This document shows, piece by piece, positions 8,377-16,538 of a DNA stretch of 64,000 nucleotides. Within the stretch, counting starts at the first letter, position 1. The number at the start of each line of letters is the position of its first letter. The DNA lies in NCBI GenBank assembly GCA_013416485.1, contig JACCEO010000006.1, forward strand, positions 1 to 64,000, given 5' to 3'. Made by a program: the position numbers and the translations under genes. The notes under the pieces are model-generated. The model had not been told where the DNA came from, searched no databases, and saw only the letters and a list, made by a program, of their open reading frames with translations. The stretch is from Alcaligenaceae bacterium (GTDB taxonomy: Bacteria; Pseudomonadota; Gammaproteobacteria; Burkholderiales; Burkholderiaceae_B).

Positions 8377-8392
8377 GCCCCAACCTAAGAAA

Positions 8393-9124
8393 TTAGTCCT
8401 GCCTGCGCTTGTCTTCAAGCTGAGTCAGGCATTTCTGCAAGAAACGGAAAATATGGGTAGTACGTGCCACCGTAACTCGCGGCAAAGCAAACACATCATC
8501 TGTGGGGCGCACCAAACCACCCGACGTGGTGGTGGCATTGGTGTAACCGGAGTTTTGCACCATATCGCGTACCGCATCCGAACGGCCACCATAGGGATAA
8601 CAAAAAGCGGAGACTTCTACGCCCAAGGATTGTTCCAATTCGATTTTTGACTGGTGAATTTGGTAGTTGGCTAGCTCGGGGGAAAGGTCAGGCAAACATG
8701 GATGGTCCAATGTATGTGAGCCTACTTCCTGACCAGCGTTAGCCCATTGCAGGATTTCTTCACGTGACATTAACGGTGAATGAGGGATGCCTTTTTCGTA
8801 ATCCCAGACATTGCCACCGTCCATTTGTCTAGCCACAAAATAGTTAGTAGCAGTAAAGTCTGCCTCACGTAGTACCGGTAACGCATTTTCCAGCACGTTG
8901 CGATAACCGTCGTCAAACGTAATGCCTATGACTTTTCCTTGGCGTTCGCCGCGGATATAGGGCATAAGATCGTGCATGGACAAGCCGCGATACCCTAGAC
9001 GGCGCAGCCACAGCATTTGCCGCCGAAAAGCAGTCGGGTGTACGGTAAGACCGCGATAAGGCGTACCGCGTGGTGCAGGCAGGCCAACCTGATGGTACAT
9101 AAGTATAGGTATCATTTTATTCAT
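8393..9124 (-). CDS. Polysaccharide deacetylase (CE4/NodB), first copy
   Basis: A 243-residue NodB-domain protein. The metal and catalytic motifs are intact: TFDDGY (motif 1), HTLDH (motif 2, zinc histidines) and CYPYGG (motif 3). Family members remove N-acetyl groups from amino sugars. There is no signal peptide, so it probably acts in the cytoplasm on a lipid-linked or nascent core sugar. The start is uncertain: ATG at 9124 is used, ATG 9115 is close by, and a GTG at 9151 would overlap the preceding gene; none has a good Shine-Dalgarno. It lies between two GT4 genes. Bordetella-type LPS contains free amino sugars, which such an enzyme could produce. Confidence 0.82.
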   Translation of the reverse strand: MNKMIPILMYHQVGLPAPRGTPYRGLTVHPTAFRRQMLWLRRLGYRGLSMHDLMPYIRGERQGKVIGITFDDGYRNVLENALPVLREADFTATNYFVARQMDGGNVWDYEKGIPHSPLMSREEILQWANAGQEVGSHTLDHPCLPDLSPELANYQIHQSKIELEQSLGVEVSAFCYPYGGRSDAVRDMVQNSGYTNATTTSGGLVRPTDDVFALPRVTVARTTHIFRFLQKCLTQLEDKRRQD

Positions 9125-9138
9125 TATATGGGCGCGGC

Positions 9139-10257
9139 TTACGACTCGCACGCCAAAGTACCCTGATAGACCTTAAGGGTACTTTGTACAAAGTCTTGCA
9201 TAGAGAAAAAACGTTCGCTATGCAAACGTGCAGCGTGTCCCATAGAGGGCAAGATCTGAGGCTGGGCCAATACACGTTTCAATACCTCAGCTATTGCCTG
9301 GGTGTCACGTACAGGGACTATCCAGCCTTCAACACCGTCTTCTAGATTTTCAGGCAAGCCACCAGCATTCGAAATTAATGTGGGCAAACCGCTAGCCAAT
9401 GATTCTCGACATGCATAGGACAAGGCCTCGTGGTGCGACAGCACAAAACCCACATCACACGCAGCCAGTACATCGCGTACATCGTCCACCAGTCCAGGGA
9501 AAATCACCTGCTCGGTCAATCCGTGACTGGCAAGTATCTGTCGTCTAGTGTCATTGGGAGGATCACCTGCCACCAACAACCGAATACGCTGACGATCGGG
9601 GGGAGATAATGTTGCCACGGCAGCCACTAAATCCAGCCAACCCTTGTCAAAATCCGTACCGCCCGTACTACCAAAAACCAGTATATCGTCGGCTAATGGA
9701 CCTAAAAAACGTTGGCGCTGACGCTGTTTTTCGATACTACTGGCCACCTGGAAACGATCCAGGTCTATACCATGCCTTATGGTGTGTATGGGCAGCTTGC
9801 GATAGGGGCTATCTAGCAATACCTTATGGACAAAGTCGCTAACGGCAATAACGCTATCGGTACCAAAACGTGCCCGTAACTGATGACCAACGCTAGTTAA
9901 AGGATGCAAATTGTGTTTGGTCCAAACAATTTTTGGTGGTTTACGTAAACCTAACCTAGCCAGCATGACATGTCGGTGATCTGCCGAAGCATTAACGTGC
10001 ACTAGGTCAAATTGCTGCTGGGCTAAGTAGCGATGTAAACGTGCAACCTCAGCAGCCAAAGTCAGTATCCGACTGGTATAAGCCCCAGGTACTACTGTTA
10101 CGCCTTCCAATTGACTGGCATAACGATACAAACGACTGCTGATGGGCGCCGCCAATGTCACCTGATGATGATGCCTAAGTGCATCCAGCAAGCCCAGAAT
10201 ATATGTCACATGGCCGCCACCATTATGCTGGTGAATGTCAGTGAATAATAACTTCAT
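9139..10257 (-). CDS. GT4 glycosyltransferase (LPS core)
   Basis: 372 residues, GT-B fold. The N-terminus MKLLFTDIHQHNGGGHVTY has the glycine-rich acceptor loop. The donor domain has GSTGGTDFDKGW, PGLVDDVRDVLAACDVGFVLS and a clean EX7E motif, EALSYACRE. The ATG at 10257 overlaps the stop of the GT2 gene by 4 bp (ATGA), indicating translational coupling. Part of the minus-strand LPS cluster; donor and acceptor are not predictable. Confidence 0.86.
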   Translation of the reverse strand: MKLLFTDIHQHNGGGHVTYILGLLDALRHHHQVTLAAPISSRLYRYASQLEGVTVVPGAYTSRILTLAAEVARLHRYLAQQQFDLVHVNASADHRHVMLARLGLRKPPKIVWTKHNLHPLTSVGHQLRARFGTDSVIAVSDFVHKVLLDSPYRKLPIHTIRHGIDLDRFQVASSIEKQRQRQRFLGPLADDILVFGSTGGTDFDKGWLDLVAAVATLSPPDRQRIRLLVAGDPPNDTRRQILASHGLTEQVIFPGLVDDVRDVLAACDVGFVLSHHEALSYACRESLASGLPTLISNAGGLPENLEDGVEGWIVPVRDTQAIAEVLKRVLAQPQILPSMGHAARLHSERFFSMQDFVQSTLKVYQGTLACES

Positions 10258-11078
10258 GTGTCGGCTTTCCTACCTGCAGTACTTGAAGCTACAGACGAGT
10301 CTTGATTCTGCAGCCACAGCAATTTGTTATAGCGAAAAAAACTACCCGCAGCTCCCATCGCGGCAAGAATGAATCCTTGCTTACCATCCATGAAACCACG
10401 TCGCATCAGGTAAATGCGCACAAAAGTCCAAACGGAATGGCCTATGGCTCCTAGCAAACTGGTTCGTTTGCCCCTGGCGTACATCATTTGGGCCGCTTCG
10501 GATGAATAATGGTTTATTTTTGCAATAAAACTTTCAAGGTCAGCATAGGGATAGTGCAAAAAGTGACTTTTCAAGGTTGCCACAGTTGCTGTGGTTTCCA
10601 CACTTTCGTGCACAGCAACATCTTTGAATCGACCTGAATCACGGCGAAATAAACGCAATACCTGATCTGGCCACCAACCGCAATGACGTATCCAGCGCCC
10701 ACCAAAATTGGATAATCTGGAAATTTTATAGGCGGCTGCACGTGCTTGGGTTAATTCACGTTGAATTTCAGCGGCCAGTTCAGGTGTCACCCGTTCATCG
10801 GCATCGATAGACAATACCCAAGTACCTTGGGCTAAATCCAGTGCTCGGTTTTTTTGCTGACCAAAACCTGGCCAGTCAGGGGTCAAGGTCACCTTGGCCC
10901 CTAGAGCAGCAGCAATGTCGCGGGTATCATCTGTGCTGCCAGAGTCAACCACGATGATTTCATCGGCAAAGCTAACGGACGCAATACAGTCTGCAATGTG
11001 GGCGGACTCATTTTTCGTAATGATAATGACCGATAACATTATCTGCGAGAGCGGCTCTATAGTGACTACCGGACTCAC
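10254..11078 (-). CDS. GT2 glycosyltransferase, WaaE/KdtX-like
   Basis: 274 residues, GT-A fold, family GT2. Motifs: LSVIIITKNES, EIIVVDSGSTDDT and LSIDADERV (DxD), then a C-terminal RRDSGRFKDVAVHE region typical of WaaE/KdtX-type beta-1,4-glucosyltransferases that act on the first heptose of the core. A GTG start at 11078 overlaps the deacetylase stop by 4 bp (GTGA). An internal ATG at 11039, which gives MLSVIIITKNE, is the family-like start, so the first 13 residues are doubtful. A hydrophobic stretch near residues 205-245 may anchor it to the membrane. Confidence 0.85.
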   Translation of the reverse strand: MSPVVTIEPLSQIMLSVIIITKNESAHIADCIASVSFADEIIVVDSGSTDDTRDIAAALGAKVTLTPDWPGFGQQKNRALDLAQGTWVLSIDADERVTPELAAEIQRELTQARAAAYKISRLSNFGGRWIRHCGWWPDQVLRLFRRDSGRFKDVAVHESVETTATVATLKSHFLHYPYADLESFIAKINHYSSEAAQMMYARGKRTSLLGAIGHSVWTFVRIYLMRRGFMDGKQGFILAAMGAAGSFFRYNKLLWLQNQDSSVASSTAGRKADT

Positions 11079-11917
11079 GCCGCTTTCCTAAGTGAACGCT
11101 TCCACAGTTTCCATCGATTAAACAAAGGACCTATGATGGGATGACTGGCAACCTGTATACGACGACCTACCGAGTTTCCCGAGGTATTGCGTACGGCAAA
11201 ACGATAAATATAGGCGGGATCACTGCCAGGTTTGTTTTGACCAAATGCCTGCGTGGTATATAAGTAGCGAAATCCTGCGTCTTGAGCCAACTGCACATAG
11301 TCGAGGTCAAAATACCCCTGAGGCCAGCAAAAATGCGGCGAGACTTGGCCTAGCTTATCGGTCAGCACCTGGCGCGAGCGCGCGAGCTCATCTGCCATCA
11401 AGGTGTTTTTATCTGCTGCATTAGGACTTAAGTCCCAACGTGTATGGGTATCGGTATGACTATGGAACTCGAACACGCCATCAGCCTGCATAGCCTGAAT
11501 TTCGCTCCAACGTAGTATCACGTCGTCACTACGGCCATCCCTAATACGCTGTTCGCATTCTGTATGCGATGGAGTGTCTGGTAAAGTGCCTTGACCCAAA
11601 TGGGGACGCACAGGCCCATCATTGACCCAAGAGGTCACCAAAAACACAACCGCATTAAAGCCATACTGTTTGAGTAAAGGATAAGCGTAGACCCAGTTAT
11701 CCAGATACCCATCGTCAAAGGTGATTAATATGGATTTCTTAGGTGCAGGCTGGCCATTTAAAAAACCAGCAAACTGGTCTGTGGTTAGCGAGGTATAGCC
11801 ACGCCGTGATAACCAGCGCAGCTGATCTTCAAAATTAGCTGGCGACGCCGTAATGGAACCATCCACCGGAGTGACATGGTGATACATAAGTACAGGAACT
11901 GTTGTAGCAGGTGTCAT
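11075..11917 (-). CDS. Polysaccharide deacetylase (CE4/NodB), second copy
   Basis: A 280-residue NodB-domain protein with TFDDGY (motif 1) and HTDTH (motif 2). Motif 3 is CWPQGY instead of the usual Arg-x-Pro-Tyr type. It has no signal peptide. The ATG at 11917 overlaps the preceding stop by 4 bp, which selects it over an upstream start at 11938. It is clearly diverged from the copy at 8393-9124: it carries a longer insertion between motifs 1 and 2 and a different C-terminus. It probably deacetylates a different amino sugar in the same polysaccharide, which is an inference from context. Confidence 0.84.
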   Translation of the reverse strand: MTPATTVPVLMYHHVTPVDGSITASPANFEDQLRWLSRRGYTSLTTDQFAGFLNGQPAPKKSILITFDDGYLDNWVYAYPLLKQYGFNAVVFLVTSWVNDGPVRPHLGQGTLPDTPSHTECEQRIRDGRSDDVILRWSEIQAMQADGVFEFHSHTDTHTRWDLSPNAADKNTLMADELARSRQVLTDKLGQVSPHFCWPQGYFDLDYVQLAQDAGFRYLYTTQAFGQNKPGSDPAYIYRFAVRNTSGNSVGRRIQVASHPIIGPLFNRWKLWKRSLRKAA

Positions 11918-13014
11918 GATTTTCGCTCGGCTAACCAACGCAAATAACTGGATTCTATACGTTGCACCATAGCATCTGTGCCGAAGCGTTGTTCAAGACG
12001 GCAATAGCGTAGACCTTCCTGACCCATGCGATGGCGTAAGTCAGGGTCATCAACCAAACGTTTTATGGCTGTAGTTAACGCCGCCTGGTCGTCCAGCGGT
12101 ACCAGGTAACCGCTGACATCGGCTTGCATCATTTCGGGGACACCATCGACATCCGTACCGACTACAGGCAAACCAGCCGCACCTGCTTCTACAAACACAG
12201 TGCCGGACGCTTCTTTGCGGGTGGCTAAGGCGAAAATATCAAATCCAGCAAGCAAATTAGGGACATCGTTGCGGTTACCTAAAAAGTGCACCCTGCCATC
12301 CAACCCCAGATCTAGTGCATAGGCTTGGGTTTCCTCTAACAACGGCGAGCCACCACCAACCACCACCAAATGCACTCTGGGATCCGCCTGGATAATGGGT
12401 TGCATCGCGTTTAGTAATTCCCTATGCCCTTTTAGGGCACGCATCACTGCCACACAACCGACCACAATATCCGTTGACGACAGGTTCAATTCCTGACGTA
12501 AGCTGGACGATGCGGGCAAAGGCGATAATTCCACTGCGGGGTATACCGTAGACACATGTTCTGGCTTAACGCCACGGTCTATTAAGTGTTCGCGCACGAA
12601 GTCACTGGCGGTAGTGACACGGTGAGGTATCACGGTATAAGACAATAAGGAGCCAACTTTATTGGCCAGGTGGCGCGTGCGCACAATAAGCGGAGTACGC
12701 GCCCAACGTCCACCACAACCTGCAACAATGGTGTCACGCCTGCTATGCGTATTTAAGACATCAAAGCGTCCTTGACGTAGTATGTTTTTTATTTTTGTAG
12801 CCGCCTTCACAAAATTGACCGGACCATCCATGTAGGTGGTGTGCACGGTAAAACCTTGATCACGCAAACGCTGAGCCAATACGGCATGGGGCTGGCACAC
12901 CGCCTCTAGGTGATGACCACGTTCGCGCATGGCCAACATCATGCGATAAATGTATTGTTCTTGGCCGCCAAAACTGGTGGCGGCTTCGGAGTGCAAAATC
13001 CGTAATGGCGTCAT
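11914..13014 (-). CDS. GT4 glycosyltransferase (LPS core), coupled to dnaE
   Basis: 366 residues, GT-B fold. The N-terminus is MTPLRILHSEAATSFGGQEQ, with the GGQEQY acceptor loop. The donor domain has VAVMRALKGHRELL, FLGNRNDVPNLLAGFD and EX7E as EASGTVFVE. Its ATG overlaps the dnaE stop codon by 4 bp (ATGA), so it should be translated by ribosomes finishing dnaE unless an internal promoter exists. First sugar gene of the cluster. Confidence 0.87.
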   Translation of the reverse strand: MTPLRILHSEAATSFGGQEQYIYRMMLAMRERGHHLEAVCQPHAVLAQRLRDQGFTVHTTYMDGPVNFVKAATKIKNILRQGRFDVLNTHSRRDTIVAGCGGRWARTPLIVRTRHLANKVGSLLSYTVIPHRVTTASDFVREHLIDRGVKPEHVSTVYPAVELSPLPASSSLRQELNLSSTDIVVGCVAVMRALKGHRELLNAMQPIIQADPRVHLVVVGGGSPLLEETQAYALDLGLDGRVHFLGNRNDVPNLLAGFDIFALATRKEASGTVFVEAGAAGLPVVGTDVDGVPEMMQADVSGYLVPLDDQAALTTAIKRLVDDPDLRHRMGQEGLRYCRLEQRFGTDAMVQRIESSYLRWLAERKS

Positions 13015-16000
13015 GAATAATTGATCTCCACGCCATCGGGTGCTGTCCAGTCATTTAATTGCGCCAGCAAGGTATCAGCCATACGTACGCGCCATTCTTC
13101 GCCCAACCTGACTGTGCATAAAAAACTATCGCGTCGCAACCGTATTTCGACAGGTACACCAGGCACACCATTTTCTGGTTCGGCACGGAAGGGGTTAAGA
13201 AATTGACGCAGTTTGTCAGCATCGGCCTTGTCATCCAGGGTAATGCGTAGACTACGCGCGCGATCTTCGCGGGCTAGCTGTAAATCAAAGACATCGTCCG
13301 CTGAAACACGCATACCCCCCGAGTAATCGTCTTTACTAACTTTGCCATGAATAATAATCAGGTGATCTTCTTTAAGACGATTGCGGTGCAGTTCGTAGAG
13401 CTCATTAAAAATAGCGACTTCGACCTGTGCCGAGCCATCGTCCAGTACGGCATATAGCATACGACCACGGCGTGTCATTTGAGGCCTTACAGACGACAAG
13501 ACCCCAGCAAACCACTGCAAGCTGCGAGATGGCTCTAGGCGCGCCAAAGGTGTAGGCGCAAAACGACGCACTTCATCGCGCCATGCATCAAACAAATGGC
13601 CGCTAAAGCAATAACCTAGCGCAGCTTTTTCTTGCATCAAACGGGTCTGCAAGTCCCAAGGCTGGACTTTAGCTAGTTCGTCTTGAACCAGGTCATCAGA
13701 GTTATCGTCAAATAAGGAAACCTGATTAACACTGCGTTCAGCCTGTTCAGCCGCTTCAATCGCGCTAGGCACGGTAGCCAACAAGGCGGCTCGATTTTCT
13801 GCAATCAAGTCAAAAGCACCTGCTTTAATTAAGGCCTCTATGCTGCGGCGATTGACCGAATGACGGTCTATGCGGCGACAGAAATCAAACAAACTGGTGA
13901 AGGGCCCGCCTTCGGTACGGGCTTTGATAATGGCTTCGACAGCGCCCTGCCCTGTGCCTTTAACCGCCCCCAGACCATAGCGCATAGTACGCGGTGGCAA
14001 GCCTTTGGCAGAATGCTCGTCGTGGACAGGTACAAAACGGTAGAACGATTCGTTAACGTCGGGCGGTAAGACATCGACCCCGTTGGCCAGCGCATCTTTC
14101 CAGAAAATTTGCACCTTGTCGGTGTCATCCATATCGGATGACAAAGTAGCTGCCAGAAATTCGGCAGGATGATAGGCTTTGAGCCACGCCGTTTGATAGG
14201 CAATCAGTGCATAAGCTGCCGAGTGACTTTTGTTAAATCCATAGCCTGCGAATTTTTCCATCAGGTCAAACAGCTTAACGGCCAGGTCCGCGTCATAGCC
14301 TTTTTCAACCGCACCCTTTTCAAACAAAACACGGTGTTCGGCCATTTCTTCGGGTTTCTTTTTACCCATCGCACGACGTAGTAAGTCGGCGCCACCTAGC
14401 GAGTATCCCCCCACAATCTGGGAGATCAACATCACCTGTTCCTGGTAAACAATTACCCCATAGGTGCTGGACAGCACAGATTCCAGATCTTTGTGGAAGT
14501 AATCGACTTCTGCCCTGCCGTGCTTACGGTTGACGAAATCCACCACCATGCCGGATTCCAGCGGGCCTGGCCGGTACAAGGCCAGCATAGCAATCACGTC
14601 TTCGAAGGTGTTGGGTTTAAGGTTCTTTAGCAGCTCCTTCATGCCCCTGGATTCCAACTGGAACACCGCCGTCGTATTGCCTTCGCTAAGCAACTTATAG
14701 GTTTTAAGGTCGTCCAGTGGCAAGGCCATGACGTCAAAATCACGTCGATTTTCGTTGAACTGGCGTACATAGCGCACAGCCCAATCCAAAATGGTCAAGT
14801 TACGCAGACCTAGGAAGTCGAATTTGACCAAACCGGCGGCTTCAACGTCGTCCTTATCGAACTGCGACACCGCATTCGCATCGACACCGGGCTGGCAATA
14901 CAGAGGACAAAAATCGGTCAATTTGCCAGGCGCAATCAGCACACCACCGGCGTGCATACCTACGTTACGCGTAATACCTTCCAGCGGTTTGGCCAAATCG
15001 ATAAGTGCTCGGACTTCTTCGTCTTGTTCGTAGCGCTCTAAGAAGGCAGGCTCGTCTTTTAGGGTGCGGTCCAAAGTCCAGGGGTCGGCTGGGCTAAACG
15101 GTATCATTTTCGATAGGCCGTCGCACAGCATATAGGGCATTTCCAGCACCCTCCCCACATCACGCACCACGGCTTTAGCGCCTAGCGTACCGAATGTGGC
15201 AATTTGACTGACAGCATCCTTGCCGTATTTTTGCTTAACGTAGTCGATAACGCGTTCGCGGTTGTCCTGACAGAAGTCAATATCAAAGTCGGGCATGGAA
15301 ACACGTTCTGGATTTAGAAAGCGTTCAAACAGCAAGTCATAGCGTATGGGATCCAGATCAGTAATACCCAGAGAATAGGCCACTAACGACCCAGCACCTG
15401 AGCCTCGTCCTGGGCCTACAGGTACGCCATTATTTTTACCCCAGTTAATGAAGTCGGCTACGATTAGGAAGTAGCCTGGAAAGCCCATATCGATAATGGT
15501 TTTACATTCCCACCTAAGGCGTTCCAGATACAGTGGGTACTGCGCTTGGCGTTCCGCTTCGTCTGGAAATAACTGCAGCATGCGCTGATCCAGACCCTCT
15601 TCGGACAACTGCGCCATGTAGTCATCCAGGGTCACGCCCTCGGGGGTAGGGAAATCTGGTAGCTGCGGTTTATCCAGTACCAACGTCAAATTACAGCGCC
15701 GGGCAATTTCAACCGTGTTGGTCAGTGCTGATGGCACATCCGCAAAGCGTTGTGCCATTTCTGTGGAGTCAACAAAGTACTGATCTGGGGTAAAACGGCG
15801 CACCCGCTTTGCATTACCAAGTTGCTCGCCATCCGCAATACATACACGAGCTTCGTGGGCGCGAAAATCAGAGGACTCCAAAAACTGTATGGCATGGGTG
15901 GCCACCACTGGTAAATCCAAAGCACCAGCCAAGCGCATTGCCGCTTGGACGTAGTTTTCTTCACCCTCTACACCCAGCCGATGCAGCTCTATGTAATAAC

Positions 16001-16502
16001 TACCCGGAAAGGCGGCGGCCCATTGCACAGCAAGGCGTTCAGCCTCGTCGCGCTTACCTGCTTCCAGCATTTGCCCAACGTCACCGGCCCGCCCACCTGA
16101 CAACAGGATCAGTCCGGTCTGCCCCATTAACCATTCAGTTTTCACTTCCGCACGGCCTTTGTACTGGTTTTCCAGCCAGGCACGCGTCAAAATTTGACAT
16201 AAAGCCAAATAACCAGCCTGATTACTGACCAGCAATAACAAGCGATAGGGCTTATCGCGGTCATCTTCGTTTTCCAGCCAGATGTCAGCACCAGCAATGG
16301 GTTTGACCCCTGCCTTGCGCGCTGCACGATAAAACTTGATCAAGCCAAATAAGTTGGATTGGTCAGTCAGGGCCATAGCAGGCTGCCCGTAGGCTGCAGC
16401 CTTGCTTACCAAGGCTGGAATACGGGCGATGCCATCAACTACTGAAAATTCAGAGTGGACTCGTAAATGGACAAATGGAGGGGTAGAAATTGCTTCAGTC
16501 AT
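13011..16502 (-). CDS. dnaE: DNA polymerase III alpha subunit
   Basis: The replicative polymerase catalytic subunit, 1163 residues (E. coli 1160). The PHP domain starts at HLRVHSEFSVVDG. The palm carries the catalytic aspartates in PDFDIDF (about residues 398-404), preceded by the GRGSGAGSLVAYSLGITD region. The C-terminus has the OB-fold (GVLSSVRPQMTRRG, about residue 985). It works with epsilon, theta, beta clamp and tau in the cytoplasm. It is 36 bp downstream of hrpA and coupled by a 4-bp overlap to the LPS cluster. Confidence 0.97.
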   Translation of the reverse strand: MTEAISTPPFVHLRVHSEFSVVDGIARIPALVSKAAAYGQPAMALTDQSNLFGLIKFYRAARKAGVKPIAGADIWLENEDDRDKPYRLLLLVSNQAGYLALCQILTRAWLENQYKGRAEVKTEWLMGQTGLILLSGGRAGDVGQMLEAGKRDEAERLAVQWAAAFPGSYYIELHRLGVEGEENYVQAAMRLAGALDLPVVATHAIQFLESSDFRAHEARVCIADGEQLGNAKRVRRFTPDQYFVDSTEMAQRFADVPSALTNTVEIARRCNLTLVLDKPQLPDFPTPEGVTLDDYMAQLSEEGLDQRMLQLFPDEAERQAQYPLYLERLRWECKTIIDMGFPGYFLIVADFINWGKNNGVPVGPGRGSGAGSLVAYSLGITDLDPIRYDLLFERFLNPERVSMPDFDIDFCQDNRERVIDYVKQKYGKDAVSQIATFGTLGAKAVVRDVGRVLEMPYMLCDGLSKMIPFSPADPWTLDRTLKDEPAFLERYEQDEEVRALIDLAKPLEGITRNVGMHAGGVLIAPGKLTDFCPLYCQPGVDANAVSQFDKDDVEAAGLVKFDFLGLRNLTILDWAVRYVRQFNENRRDFDVMALPLDDLKTYKLLSEGNTTAVFQLESRGMKELLKNLKPNTFEDVIAMLALYRPGPLESGMVVDFVNRKHGRAEVDYFHKDLESVLSSTYGVIVYQEQVMLISQIVGGYSLGGADLLRRAMGKKKPEEMAEHRVLFEKGAVEKGYDADLAVKLFDLMEKFAGYGFNKSHSAAYALIAYQTAWLKAYHPAEFLAATLSSDMDDTDKVQIFWKDALANGVDVLPPDVNESFYRFVPVHDEHSAKGLPPRTMRYGLGAVKGTGQGAVEAIIKARTEGGPFTSLFDFCRRIDRHSVNRRSIEALIKAGAFDLIAENRAALLATVPSAIEAAEQAERSVNQVSLFDDNSDDLVQDELAKVQPWDLQTRLMQEKAALGYCFSGHLFDAWRDEVRRFAPTPLARLEPSRSLQWFAGVLSSVRPQMTRRGRMLYAVLDDGSAQVEVAIFNELYELHRNRLKEDHLIIIHGKVSKDDYSGGMRVSADDVFDLQLAREDRARSLRITLDDKADADKLRQFLNPFRAEPENGVPGVPVEIRLRRDSFLCTVRLGEEWRVRMADTLLAQLNDWTAPDGVEINYS

Positions 16503-16538
16503 AGGGAGAATTGTACTCAGACCCAGGCCAATAAGGGC

